DNA from: a virus
Virus record (IMG/VR): IMGVR_UViG_3300020479_000002
Location: 1 to 30,856 of that record
Direction: 5' to 3' (one strand)
Length of the DNA: 30,856 nucleotides
Both the position numbers and the translations under genes were made by a program. Below, in pieces: positions 12,960 to 20,773 of this stretch. Position 1 is the first letter of the stretch. Each line of letters begins with the position of its first letter. The notes below the pieces were generated by a model. The model was given only the letters and a program-made list of their open reading frames with translations, made no database searches and was not told the origin of the DNA.

Positions 12960-13790
12960 ATGCAGGCGAACGAGCGCGGAAAATTAGCGGATCTGATCCG
13001 CACCATCTGCAAACCCTACCGCATCGAGCTGGACGACTCCGATATCGGCATCTGGTGGATCGTTCTGCAGGAGTTCCCGTTCGAGGCCGTGGAGTCGGCA
13101 GCCATCGAGCACCTGAAAACCGGCAAGTTTGCTCCGAAGCCTGCCGATCTGTACACGCGGATCATGGACGGACTAAAGGGGCTCTGGTTTTCCCCCGATG
13201 CGGCCTGGGCGCACGCTCTCAAGGCGGCGGACGAAAACGAAACCGTCATCTGGACGACAGAGGCAGCATTGGCCTTCGAGTCCGCGCGCACGATCCTGCT
13301 CCGTGGCGACGAAGTGGGCGCCAGGCGCGCTTTCTGCCAGGAGTACGAGCGCCGGGTCAAACAGGCCATTGAAGAACGCAGATCGCCGAAGTTCGTGGTC
13401 TCACTGGGCCACGACCGCCAGCGGCGAATCGCGGCCATCGGCCGAGCCAAGGCACAAGGCTATCTACCGGCAGAGCGAGCCGATCCGCTCCTCGCCGAGT
13501 TGGACGCCGAGCGCTCGGAAGTGGCTTCTGTGGCCTCCGCCATGCTCACCGGCAAGGTGATCCCAATGCCATCGGAGAACGCAAAGAAGCTGGCCGAGTT
13601 CATGCGCGAGGCGCTGGAAAAGGCCGAAGCGCAGCAGCGCGCCGACATGGAGGCGAAGGCGGCAGAGCGCGAGCGTAAGCGGCAAGCGCAGGAAGAGCGA
13701 CGCCAGATGCTGATCCGTCAGGCCGAGGCTTTGGCGAGGAACGCTCAGGAAGCCCAGGAAAAGGCGCAGGAACATGACGCCGCTGTTTGA
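12960..13790 (+). CDS. helicase-loader-like replication protein (lambda P position)
   Basis: 276 aa with GGAGGAAG before the ATG. The first 70 residues (IRTICKPYRIELDDSDIGIW, FEAVESAAIEHLKTGKFAPK, PADLYTRI) match the N-terminal helical domain of phage replicative-helicase loaders such as SPP1 gp39-type and lambda P analogues. The centre is helical, and residues about 200-276 are a highly charged coiled coil rich in Gln, Glu and Arg. No ATPase motif is present, so it is not DnaC-like. Position immediately after the initiator supports loading of the host helicase at the origin. Confidence 0.65.
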   Translation: MQANERGKLADLIRTICKPYRIELDDSDIGIWWIVLQEFPFEAVESAAIEHLKTGKFAPKPADLYTRIMDGLKGLWFSPDAAWAHALKAADENETVIWTTEAALAFESARTILLRGDEVGARRAFCQEYERRVKQAIEERRSPKFVVSLGHDRQRRIAAIGRAKAQGYLPAERADPLLAELDAERSEVASVASAMLTGKVIPMPSENAKKLAEFMREALEKAEAQQRADMEAKAAERERKRQAQEERRQMLIRQAEALARNAQEAQEKAQEHDAAV

Positions 13791-14148
13791 CCTGACCTTC
13801 CCCTGGCCGCCATCCGCGCTGTCGCCCAACCAGCGCCAGCACTGGGCGCAGCTTGCCAAGGCGAAAAAGTCCTACCGGGAGCAGTGCTGGGCGCTTGCGA
13901 AGCATCAGGGAGCGCACCAGATCATCGCGGAGCGCTTGGACATTGGCCTGGAGTTCGTGCCCCCGAGCCGGCGCAAGTTCGATCTCGACAACCTGCTTGC
14001 GCGCATGAAAGCCGGCCTCGATGGACTCGCGGACGTGCTCGGCGTGGACGACAGCCGATGGAGCATCCGCATCGAGCGCTCTGACGAGCCCGTTCCCCCA
14101 GGTTTCGTTCTCGTTACCGTCACGCCCATCTCGCAGGAGCCTTTATGA
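13774..14148 (+). CDS. rusA: RusA-family Holliday junction resolvase
   Basis: 124 aa, the family's usual length. RusA cleaves four-way junctions as a dimer. The N-terminal strand LTFPWPPSALSPNQRQHW is the family hallmark, and the active-site region is RRKFDLDNLLARMKAGLDGL followed by GVDDSRW, giving Asp70, Asp72 and Asp92 as probable metal ligands with a nearby Lys79. The start overlaps the preceding gene by 17 bases. It likely resolves recombination intermediates made by the RecT system before packaging. Confidence 0.92.
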   Translation: MTPLFDLTFPWPPSALSPNQRQHWAQLAKAKKSYREQCWALAKHQGAHQIIAERLDIGLEFVPPSRRKFDLDNLLARMKAGLDGLADVLGVDDSRWSIRIERSDEPVPPGFVLVTVTPISQEPL

Positions 14149-14336
14149 ACAAAATCTTCTCCATCTTGGTGGCCCGCAACGACATGCGACTCGTAGCCGC
14201 GCCAGATTGGGAAACGGCCATCAGAGCCGCGAGCATCGTGTACGGGGCCGACGCAATCTTGAGCGCAGCATTGGTCGGCAACCTGGACCTGGATGCCGAA
14301 GACCTAGCCACCGACGAAGGGGAGACGCTCCAATGA
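14145..14336 (+). CDS. small phage protein, unknown function
   Basis: 63 aa, starting with ATGA overlap on the rusA stop. The protein has an N-terminal strand-helix pattern (FSILVARNDMRLVAAPDWET, IRAASIVYGADAIL) and an acidic tail. No motif recognised. Its stop overlaps the next start. Confidence 0.6.
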   Translation: MNKIFSILVARNDMRLVAAPDWETAIRAASIVYGADAILSAALVGNLDLDAEDLATDEGETLQ

Positions 14337-14833
14337 CGCACATCAGGTATGGCGATCATCCTGCCGAGCTCGTGATTCGTTACGCAGTCTCCCCTTCCCA
14401 AGCGATCGAATCTGCGCGCCAAGAAGCCGAACGCCAGCAATACCTGCACGAGACGTTTTTCGGAAAAGCCACAGAAACGCCACAGGAGCAACGCAAGGAG
14501 GATGAGAGCATGGGATGTACCACCCAAGGCGAGAAAATCGATTCTAGGGCCGTTTCTGGGGGGGGAATGGGCATGTCGGAGCGTGAGATTCGGTCTTCCG
14601 ATCAGGATGCCGGGAGTCTCCCGCCGGACGCGGGATCGCACGACCATAGGCTCCAAGACTTGATCCAGACAGCGCGCCTAAGCGACGTCGCTATAATCCG
14701 GGAGCACGACCGCCAGAAAGAGATCGACCGAGGCCAAGCCCTACGCGACGCCCTCTCCCTGATCATGGCCGAGCTTCCGGCGCTGCTGGAGGATCGGGAG
14801 AAGCTGCGGAAACTGCGGGAGGTGTTGGGATGA
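14333..14833 (+). CDS. phage protein, unknown function
   Basis: 166 aa from ATG 14333 (ATGA overlap). The first 45 residues are helical with a Gln/Glu-rich part (QAIESARQEAERQQYLHETF). A disordered Gly/Ser/Asp-rich linker follows, and the last 55 residues form a helix with coiled-coil character (LIMAELPALLEDREKLRKLR). The frame is open further upstream but overlaps RusA there. It may be two small domains joined by a linker. Not recognised. Confidence 0.55.
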   Translation: MTHIRYGDHPAELVIRYAVSPSQAIESARQEAERQQYLHETFFGKATETPQEQRKEDESMGCTTQGEKIDSRAVSGGGMGMSEREIRSSDQDAGSLPPDAGSHDHRLQDLIQTARLSDVAIIREHDRQKEIDRGQALRDALSLIMAELPALLEDREKLRKLREVLG

Positions 14834-15172
14834 AAGAGTGTTGCGGGGTTTGCTTGTATTCAAATCGTGATATGGATCTTGATCTTCGTTGCTTGAGATT
14901 TCCTCCGCAAATAATTGGGCCAATACCCACTGCCGAGGAGTCACGAAACCAAAATAAGGGATATTGAGATTGAATCGGGACATGGCGTCTGCAAACGCAT
15001 ACCAGAATATGATACCCATGCGGTTCCGGTTAATGGTGGCATGTGGTATGCGGAGGTTATTTCTGACGATTGTTCTGACGTTGCTGCTCACATGCGTGGT
15101 GAAGAGGAATCGTGGATGCTTGAGCTGCATACGCTGCCAAAGTTTGGCTGCGTCGAGTTTCAAGAAAAATGA
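14830..15172 (+). pseudogene. cysteine-rich small protein gene, probably frameshifted
   Basis: The first frame (14830-14967, 45 aa, ATGA overlap with the upstream stop) begins MKECCGVCLYSNRDMDLDLR with a C-x2-C knuckle and a following CLRFPP, the pattern of small zinc-binding phage proteins. It stops at TGA 14965. From about 14960 a second frame stays open to TGA 15172 and carries further Cys residues, ending PKFGCVEFQEK, which looks like the usual end of such proteins. The second frame's only early start is a TTG without ribosome binding site, which favours a single gene split by an indel near 14941-14967. Two separate small genes remain possible. The stretch is AT-rich compared with its surroundings. 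Confidence 0.45.
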
Positions 15173-15363
15173 CGCTTGAGAGTTGGGAGTACAGAGATCC
15201 GCTCGAAGTCGCCGAGCGCCGCGAGTCTCGGACATGCAAAGGCTGCGCATGGCTCACCGTCGTCAACTGCCTAGGATCTACGTTCGAGCGGTGCCAGGCA
15301 CTCCCAGAGCGCACCGAGCTGAGACGTTGCAAGAAATACCATGCGCTTCCTGAGGCGCGATGA
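15169..15363 (+). CDS. small cysteine-rich phage protein
   Basis: 64 aa with ATGA overlap at the start. Four cysteines (TCKGCAWL, VNCLG, ERCQALP, RRCKKYH) suggest a metal-binding fold; similar 'C-x2-C...C...RRC-x-x-Y' proteins are found in many phages of Burkholderia-type and enteric hosts, with unknown function. The C-terminus overlaps the next gene by 23 bases. Confidence 0.65.
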   Translation: MTLESWEYRDPLEVAERRESRTCKGCAWLTVVNCLGSTFERCQALPERTELRRCKKYHALPEAR

Positions 15364-15544
15364 GTATTACTCCAGCACGGACGACGGGCAGTACCACATC
15401 TGCCGGGTTTTCATACGAAAACAGGAGTTTTTCGAGGCATGGAAAGGCAAGCGACGACTGGGGTTGGTGAAAGTCGACCAAGACCGGAGGGTAGCATGGC
15501 AGAAGGCAGTAGCGATGTGCGCGAAAGAATCCTCGAGTACCTGA
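15341..15544 (+). CDS. small phage protein, unknown function
   Basis: 67 aa. The N-terminal half (RDEYYSSTDDGQYHICRVFI) is a beta hairpin-like sequence and the rest resembles small 'W-E-x-x-S-D-D-G-x-Y-x-I-x-K' proteins of phage early operons. The ATG lies inside the previous gene, and its end overlaps the winged-helix gene by 49 bases, unusually long for this phage, so one of these starts might be later. Confidence 0.5.
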   Translation: MRFLRRDEYYSSTDDGQYHICRVFIRKQEFFEAWKGKRRLGLVKVDQDRRVAWQKAVAMCAKESSST

Positions 15545-15699
15545 GAGCAACTGACGGGAACACGATCAGAGAGGTGGCGGCATTCGCCAAAATCTGTCCT
15601 TCGCAAGCCCTGCGATGGCTGCACGCGCTCGAGGACGAGGGGAAGGTTGAGTTTCTGGTGATGAGGGGGTTATGGAGGCTATGTGCTCGAGATCTATAG
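15496..15699 (+). CDS. small winged-helix DNA-binding protein
   Basis: 67 aa from ATG 15496, preceded by GGAGGG. The whole protein is one winged helix: DVRERILEYLRA, NTIREVAAFAKICPSQALRW as the HTH, and a wing in EDEGKVEFLVMRGLWRL. The upstream extension to 15439 has no ribosome binding site. It probably regulates the late switch or host genes; no direct evidence for a target. It overlaps the Q-like gene by 17 bases. Confidence 0.65.
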   Translation: MAEGSSDVRERILEYLRATDGNTIREVAAFAKICPSQALRWLHALEDEGKVEFLVMRGLWRLCARDL

Positions 15700-16234
15700 C
15701 CTGCTGAACCCCAAGGTGAGCAGCTACGGCGATGCCAAGTGCGGCGTCCCGGAAATCACGCCCGAGATGGTAGCCGCGTGCCTTGGGCAGATTCCGATCA
15801 CAGGGCCTTCACTCCTGGTGCGTACCATGTCCGGTGACGATACCTGCCGAGAACCGCTCACGACGGCGCTACGCAAGCACATGGCGCATCTCGCGTCTCT
15901 GAAACGGTGGAAGACGGGTCCCAAGTTCTGGGACTACTTCGAGGGGTTGGTTCGGGCGAGTGTCCACTTCTACGTCCTTCCAGACACCTGCAAACGCTGC
16001 AAGGGACGTGGGGAGATCGTTCGCATGAAAACGCGCGTCGAGAAGTGCGGGGTGTGCCAGGGCGCCGGACGAAAGGAGCCGAGGGAGGCGGACAAGGCAG
16101 CCTTCGCCGGCATACCGAGGGCAACGTGGGACGACACTTGGGCCGATCGCTACGCGCAGGCGCGAGACGTTCTTAGCGAGTGGGAAGACATGGCTGATCG
16201 GGCCACGAAGCGCATCTGGTGGAGGGAGATTTGA
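15683..16234 (+). CDS. Q-like late antiterminator with DnaJ-type zinc finger
   Basis: 183 aa from GTG 15683 behind GGAGG. Residues about 100-130 hold CKRCKGRG and CGVCQGAG (Cys103, Cys106, Cys122, Cys125), the paired zinc knuckle seen in one class of phage antitermination proteins Q. The N-terminal 90 residues are helical with a basic patch, and the C-terminus is a Trp-rich helix. It is the last early gene, directly before a strong -35 box and the terminase genes, exactly where Q sits in lambdoid phages. Two intrinsic terminators within the late operon fit a need for antitermination. A DnaJ-like chaperone cofactor is the alternative reading. Confidence 0.6.
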   Translation: MLEIYSLLNPKVSSYGDAKCGVPEITPEMVAACLGQIPITGPSLLVRTMSGDDTCREPLTTALRKHMAHLASLKRWKTGPKFWDYFEGLVRASVHFYVLPDTCKRCKGRGEIVRMKTRVEKCGVCQGAGRKEPREADKAAFAGIPRATWDDTWADRYAQARDVLSEWEDMADRATKRIWWREI

Positions 16235-16259
16235 CAACCCGTAATTTTTGGCCTACCGT
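16231..16259 (+). promoter_or_regulatory. candidate late promoter (PR' type)
   Basis: A perfect TTGACA overlaps the stop codon of the Q-like gene. Seventeen bases later comes TACCGT, keeping the three most conserved -10 positions. The 94-base gap between the Q-like gene and small terminase has no other visible function. Transcription would start about 60 bases upstream of the terminase ATG. The pause sequence expected of Q-dependent promoters was not identified. Confidence 0.5.
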
Positions 16260-16328
16260 TTTTCCAACGATGAGATACTACGCCCTGACTCCTACGAGCC
16301 GGGGCGTTTGCGCTTCTGGGGTCCGTTG

Positions 16329-16847
16329 ATGGCAGCAAAACCACTGCCGAAAGCAACAAAAGACGCCATATTGACCGACTGGCGAATCGGGCAGTTAAGC
16401 ATACGCCAGATCGCCGAAAAGCATGGCGTAAGCAGAGGCGCTGTTGGGAATATCTGCAAGGGAGTGGAGCAAGATGTGGCCCCCATCGTGGACGCTGGCG
16501 TCCAATATCGGCGGGCACTGCAAGCCCATGATGGACGCATTGTGGACGCGGTGGAGAAAACCGTGGACACCATTGTCTCGCGCCTGGAATGGCTCAATGA
16601 GCAAGCCCTGCGAAACGTCAAAGAGGCCATGGACGCAGAATGCGAAAACCAGTCGGACTTCCGTAGCCGTGCGCTCACGATCAACGCGGCAAAGGAAACC
16701 CTGGTAGGAAAGACGCCAGAGACGGCTATCCAGATCAACAACCAGAATGGCGGAGATCGCGTACAAGAAATTCGGAGAACCATCGTTGATCCTCGACATA
16801 CCGACTCCGAGAGTATTCCTCCCGCTACTGAAACCGGCGAGATATAA
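16329..16847 (+). CDS. terS: terminase small subunit
   Basis: 172 aa from ATG 16329. Residues about 8-45 form an HTH (DAILTDWRIGQLSIRQIAEK, HGVSRGAVGNICKG) that would bind the packaging site. The central part is a helical oligomerisation region (VDAVEKTVDTIVSRLEWLNE), and the C-terminal tail is flexible. This matches the small terminase of phages whose large subunit belongs to the PBSX/Terminase_3 group. It overlaps the large subunit gene by 101 bases in another frame. The ribosome binding site is poor, so the start is the first ATG before the HTH. Confidence 0.85.
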   Translation: MAAKPLPKATKDAILTDWRIGQLSIRQIAEKHGVSRGAVGNICKGVEQDVAPIVDAGVQYRRALQAHDGRIVDAVEKTVDTIVSRLEWLNEQALRNVKEAMDAECENQSDFRSRALTINAAKETLVGKTPETAIQINNQNGGDRVQEIRRTIVDPRHTDSESIPPATETGEI

Positions 16848-18057
16848 GGGGGTACACGGAGGACGGGGCTCAGGGAAGAGCCACTTCTTCGCCGAGCACC
16901 TTATAGAGCGGTGCCTAACAGAAAAGATCGACGCGGTATGCCTGCGCGAAGTCCAGCGCACGCTCGACGAGTCGGTCAAAAAGCTGCTTGAGGAAAAAAT
17001 CCAGCAGCTCGGCGTTGGGCATCTGTTTGAGGTGCAGCACAACCGCATCCTGACGCCGTATGGTGGACGGATCATCTTCGTCGGGATGCAGGACCAGAAC
17101 GCCCAGAACATCAAGTCGCTGGAGGGCTTCCAGATCGCGTGGTTCGAGGAAGCGCAGACCATGAGCGCGAGGAGTCTTGAGCTTCTACGGCCCACGATCC
17201 GCGCGCCTGGATCGGAGCTCTGGTTCAGTTGGAACCCCGACAACGAAAGCGACCCGATTGATCAGTTCCTGCGCGGCCCAGAACGCCCCGATGACGCCAT
17301 CGTCGTCGAGGCCAACTGGCGCGACAATCCCTGGTTCCCAGAAGAGTTGAACCAAGAGCGCCTGCTGGATCTGAAAGTCTTCCCGGGCCGCTACCGGCAC
17401 ATCTGGGAAGGAGACTACGGCATCGACGGGGATACGTTCTTCCCCATGGATATGCTGCTGGTGGACAAGCAGCCCGTGGATATCACCTGGCGGCCAGATT
17501 ATCTGTTCGCCATCGTCGACACCGCCAACAAGGACGGGGCCAAGCACGACGGGAGCGCAATGGCCATCTGGGCCAAGAGCCGCGATCCGTTCATTCCTCT
17601 TGTGCTGATGGACTGGGATGTGGTCCAGATCAAGGCCAGCCTGCTCATTGAATGGCTGCCCAGCATCGACGCGCGGCTGGAGGAACTGGCTGACCAGTAC
17701 AAGCCGCGCCACGGGAACGTTGGCACTTGGATCGAGGATGCGGCCAGCGGTATCCAGTTGCTACAAACGGCTGAGGCGCAAGGGCGGAATGTCCACTCCA
17801 TCGATAGCAAGCTCACGGCGGCGGGCAAAGAGGGCCGCGCCATCGCGAGCAGCCCGTACATCGCCCGCGACATGGTGAAAATCAGCCGCTACGCCTTTGA
17901 CAAGACGGTGAAGTACCGAGGCCAGACCAAGAACCACATGTGGGACCAGATCAGCCGATTCGCCATGGGGCAGGAGAAGAAGGATCACATGAAAGACCTG
18001 CTGGATTGCTTCATGTACGGCCCCCTGATCGCCCTCGGCAACGCGGACGGGTACTGA
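16747..18057 (+). CDS. terL: terminase large subunit
   Basis: 436 aa. The ATPase domain carries a Walker A motif HGGRGSGKSH (Lys44) and a Walker B-like GFQIAWFEEAQ (Glu134/Glu135). The C-terminal RNase H-like nuclease domain carries AIVDTANKDGAKHDGS (Asp258), TWIEDAASG and a late MKDLLDCFMYG. It packs DNA into proheads and cuts the concatemer. The N-terminal IPTPRVFLPLLKPARYKG is typical of the Terminase_3 family. The long overlap with the small subunit gene and lack of a clear ribosome binding site leave the exact start a little uncertain. Confidence 0.95.
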   Translation: MAEIAYKKFGEPSLILDIPTPRVFLPLLKPARYKGVHGGRGSGKSHFFAEHLIERCLTEKIDAVCLREVQRTLDESVKKLLEEKIQQLGVGHLFEVQHNRILTPYGGRIIFVGMQDQNAQNIKSLEGFQIAWFEEAQTMSARSLELLRPTIRAPGSELWFSWNPDNESDPIDQFLRGPERPDDAIVVEANWRDNPWFPEELNQERLLDLKVFPGRYRHIWEGDYGIDGDTFFPMDMLLVDKQPVDITWRPDYLFAIVDTANKDGAKHDGSAMAIWAKSRDPFIPLVLMDWDVVQIKASLLIEWLPSIDARLEELADQYKPRHGNVGTWIEDAASGIQLLQTAEAQGRNVHSIDSKLTAAGKEGRAIASSPYIARDMVKISRYAFDKTVKYRGQTKNHMWDQISRFAMGQEKKDHMKDLLDCFMYGPLIALGNADGY

Positions 18058-18060
18058 CCG

Positions 18061-19557
18061 ATGCCCTTCACGAACGGCGTAGACGAGGGAGGGACCGGCT
18101 ACATCGGCATATCCGGCAGCGGCATGCCTTCGGAGTTGATGAAAATCCTGGAACAGGACGCCATCGACCCTGGCGCGGACATCGGCTACGAAGCGTGCAA
18201 GATCATCTACAGCTACCATCCCCTGGGGGCGCGGATGGTGGACAAGCCATTGCAGATGGCTATGAGCCAAGAGCGCGAGTTGGAGATCCCCGGCGCTCCC
18301 GAAGAAGTGCTCAAAAAGGCCTTCCGAAAGGAGTGGAAGCGAATCGGCGGCGTTGGTGCCGACAACATCATCTACCGAGCAGCGCAGCTTTCGTTCATCT
18401 ACGGCATATCGACGCTATTCTGCAACGTGCTGCAGAAAGACGGCACAGCCGCCCCGCTTGAGAAGCCGCTCGACTACGACAACCTCTGGAAAGAGGATGT
18501 GTATTTCAACCTGTACGATCCGCTGGTGACGGCGGGATCGCTGGTTCTGAACCAAGACCCGCTCGCCGTCGACTACATGCACCCTAAGCAGGTGACGGTA
18601 TCCGGCCAGCCGCTTGCGAACAGCAAGACTTTGGTGCTGATGCACGAGCAGCCGATCTGGATTCAGTGGACCAACAGCGCCTTCGGATTCGTTGGCCGCA
18701 GCGTTTACCAGCGGGCCTTCTTTCCGCTGAAATCGTTCGTCGTGTCCATGCTCGCGGACCAGATGGTGCAGGACAAGCTCGGCCTGCTCGTCTACAAGGC
18801 CAAAAGCCCGGGCAGCGTTCTGGACCGTGTAGCCACGGCGTTCAAGAACATGCAGCGCTCGGCTATTCAGGGCGCGCGCACCAACAATGTTCTGAGCATC
18901 GGCGAGTCCGAGGACTTGGCCAGCCTGAACCTTGAGCACGTCCACCAAGCAGGCGAGTACACGCGCCGCAATATCCTGGTGAACATCGCCACGGCTGCGG
19001 GACAGCCAGCGCAGTTCCTGACGCAGGAGACGCTGGCGGAGGGCTTTGGCGAGGGCACCGAGGATGCTAAGCAGATAGCCCAGTATATCGACCGGGTGCG
19101 CATCGAGATCAACCCGGCCTTTGAGTTTATGGACAACATAGTCCAGCGCCGAGCTTGGAATCCGGTGTTCTACCAGGAAGTGCAGCGCCTGTTCCCTGAG
19201 CGGTACGGGCGCGTACCTTACAAGGTGGCCTTTGAGGAATGGCAGGATGCTTGGTCGCCCAAGTGGCCCAACCTGCTCACCGAGCCCGACAGCGAAAAGG
19301 CCAAGACGTCCCAAGCCAAGCTGGACTCCGCGGTGAAGATCGCGCAGACCATCCTTGCCGCGCAACCTGGGCCAGAGACGAAGGGGGCGATCTGCGCGTG
19401 GTTGGCTGACGTGGCAAACGACGAGAAGGAGTTCTACAGCTCGCAACTCCTGATTGACGAGGACGCCATAGCCGAGTACGAGCCGGAAATGCCAGCGGAG
19501 GCCATGGGCGATGATCCCGAGATACCCAAGGAAGAAGCCGCCCGTGGGCATGGTTGA
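18061..19557 (+). CDS. portal protein (DUF1073-type)
   Basis: 498 aa, standard portal size, starting three bases after the terminase stop. Family features include MVDKPLQMAMSQERELEIPG near the N-terminus, AAQLSFIYGISTLFCNV, a central AFFPLKSFVVSMLADQMVQD helix region and GQPAQFLTQETLAEGFGEGT. The portal forms the dodecameric DNA channel at one head vertex and docks the terminase. The acidic C-terminal tail (YEPEMPAEAMGDDPEIPKEE) is disordered. Confidence 0.88.
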   Translation: MPFTNGVDEGGTGYIGISGSGMPSELMKILEQDAIDPGADIGYEACKIIYSYHPLGARMVDKPLQMAMSQERELEIPGAPEEVLKKAFRKEWKRIGGVGADNIIYRAAQLSFIYGISTLFCNVLQKDGTAAPLEKPLDYDNLWKEDVYFNLYDPLVTAGSLVLNQDPLAVDYMHPKQVTVSGQPLANSKTLVLMHEQPIWIQWTNSAFGFVGRSVYQRAFFPLKSFVVSMLADQMVQDKLGLLVYKAKSPGSVLDRVATAFKNMQRSAIQGARTNNVLSIGESEDLASLNLEHVHQAGEYTRRNILVNIATAAGQPAQFLTQETLAEGFGEGTEDAKQIAQYIDRVRIEINPAFEFMDNIVQRRAWNPVFYQEVQRLFPERYGRVPYKVAFEEWQDAWSPKWPNLLTEPDSEKAKTSQAKLDSAVKIAQTILAAQPGPETKGAICAWLADVANDEKEFYSSQLLIDEDAIAEYEPEMPAEAMGDDPEIPKEEAARGHG

Positions 19558-20374
19558 CTTTTATCGGATCTTGGCCGCAGCACTGGACGAGTTTCGCCGC
19601 ACAGGATACGACAGCCGCGACCGATTGAACTACTGGCTCGGACAGCTACGCATTGCGGCTAATCGCGTGCTGCCAAGCCCGGAGCAGTCTCGGCGCGCGG
19701 TTCAGGCCGCTCTCGGCAAGATGTACCGAGACGCCACGAGCAAAGCCGGTTTCCGGCGCGCCCACCCCGCTCTGACCCAGTACGCACTACAGCGCATGGG
19801 GCCGAAGCTCGCGCCGATCCTGGAGCGCCGCATTCTGGCCAGCGTCGACCTCATCAAGTTGCACCGGGAGCAGAGCATCGAAAAGGTGCTCCAGAGGTTC
19901 CAAGGGCTGGTGACCAGCATTCCCCCTGGAGGCACGCGCAGCGCCGGCGCGCGCAAAGAGAAAGCCGCCATCGGCAAATCGCTCCGGCAGATGAGCTTTG
20001 AAGAGCGCCGCGTGGTGATTGACCAGGGGCACAAGCTCGTGGCCAACGTGAACCAGACCATCGCCGAGGACAACAACGCGCTGGGGTTCTTCTGGAGGCA
20101 CGTCCACCAAGCCAACTACGACGCCAGGCCGGAGCACGAGGCCCGTGACGGCCAGTTCTTCGCCCTGCGCGGCAACTGGGCTATCGAGGCCGGCCTGATG
20201 AAGCGCGGGCCGAACCCATACTCCGACGAGATCGACATGCCATCCGTGGCGCCTTACTGCCGATGCTGGGCCGTGTGGGTCTACAACATTCGCGATTTGC
20301 CAGAGGACTGCCTGACGGAGAAGGGTATGGCCCGCGCTAGGAAACGCGGTCATGAAGATGGATTCACGATATAG
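19550..20374 (+). CDS. head morphogenesis protein (SPP1 gp7 / Mu F-like)
   Basis: 274 aa from ATG 19550, overlapping the portal stop by eight bases; an upstream in-frame ATG at 19511 would overlap more. The C-terminal region HQANYDARPEHEARDGQFFA, then APYCRCWAVWVYNIRDLPED, is the hallmark of the minor head protein family, which works with the portal in head assembly and DNA ejection. The N-terminal two thirds are helical. Its last 25 bases overlap a convergent minus-strand gene. Confidence 0.85.
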   Translation: MVDFYRILAAALDEFRRTGYDSRDRLNYWLGQLRIAANRVLPSPEQSRRAVQAALGKMYRDATSKAGFRRAHPALTQYALQRMGPKLAPILERRILASVDLIKLHREQSIEKVLQRFQGLVTSIPPGGTRSAGARKEKAAIGKSLRQMSFEERRVVIDQGHKLVANVNQTIAEDNNALGFFWRHVHQANYDARPEHEARDGQFFALRGNWAIEAGLMKRGPNPYSDEIDMPSVAPYCRCWAVWVYNIRDLPEDCLTEKGMARARKRGHEDGFTI

Positions 20375-20730
20375 GAAGAGTCGCTTTTAGCAGCCTCTTG
20401 GCATATCTTTTTCGACGAAAAAAAGTCCACGAAATCATAAATCTGCGGCAAGTGAACGCGGCGATTGCCGGAAACTACCGTAACCAAGATTTTTGCCTTT
20501 GGTGAATCTAGCCGAGAAATATGGACGTGCGTGTGGTTCCCAAAGGTTCGGAGCATGTAAGCAGCAAGCGTCCCTGGAGTTCTCAAGATGGATCGCTGGT
20601 GAGCGGACGGAAGGGAGAGCGTGTTATAGCAAACCCTTGTCCCCCTTTCGCGCACATACCAAGGATGTGCAACAGCAGTTATCGGAGCCGCAAGTAACGG
20701 CAGGATGATAAGCAGGCATCGAGTGTTCAT
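20350..20730 (-). CDS. secreted/periplasmic protein inserted among head genes (moron)
   Basis: 126 aa from ATG 20730 with AGGAGAACC upstream. A clear signal peptide occupies residues 1-21 (RCLLIILPLLAAPITAVA, cleavage after AVA). The mature protein is about 105 aa with two cysteines (RVCYN, KICQE) that could form a disulfide, and a beta-rich middle (HTHVHISRLDSPKAKILVTV). It runs opposite to the whole late operon and looks AT-richer, both signs of an extra gene expressed in the lysogen. A role in lysogenic conversion or cell-surface exclusion is inferred from this pattern; the family is not recognised. No convincing promoter could be assigned. Confidence 0.65.
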   Translation of the reverse strand: MNTRCLLIILPLLAAPITAVAHPWYVRERGTRVCYNTLSLPSAHQRSILRTPGTLAAYMLRTFGNHTHVHISRLDSPKAKILVTVVSGNRRVHLPQIYDFVDFFSSKKICQEAAKSDSSYIVNPSS

Positions 20731-20773
20731 GCGGTTCTCCTGTAGCAGACCAAAGCAACGAAAAGGATAGCAA

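Noticed and set aside
16260-16328. Hairpin after the late promoter as a Q-dependent terminator
   Set aside because: CGCCC and GGGCG can pair, but the loop is 17 bases long and no T run follows.
18415-19551. Minus-strand open frame (378 codons) opposite the portal gene
   Set aside because: Shadow of the portal coding sequence; no start signal and biased composition.
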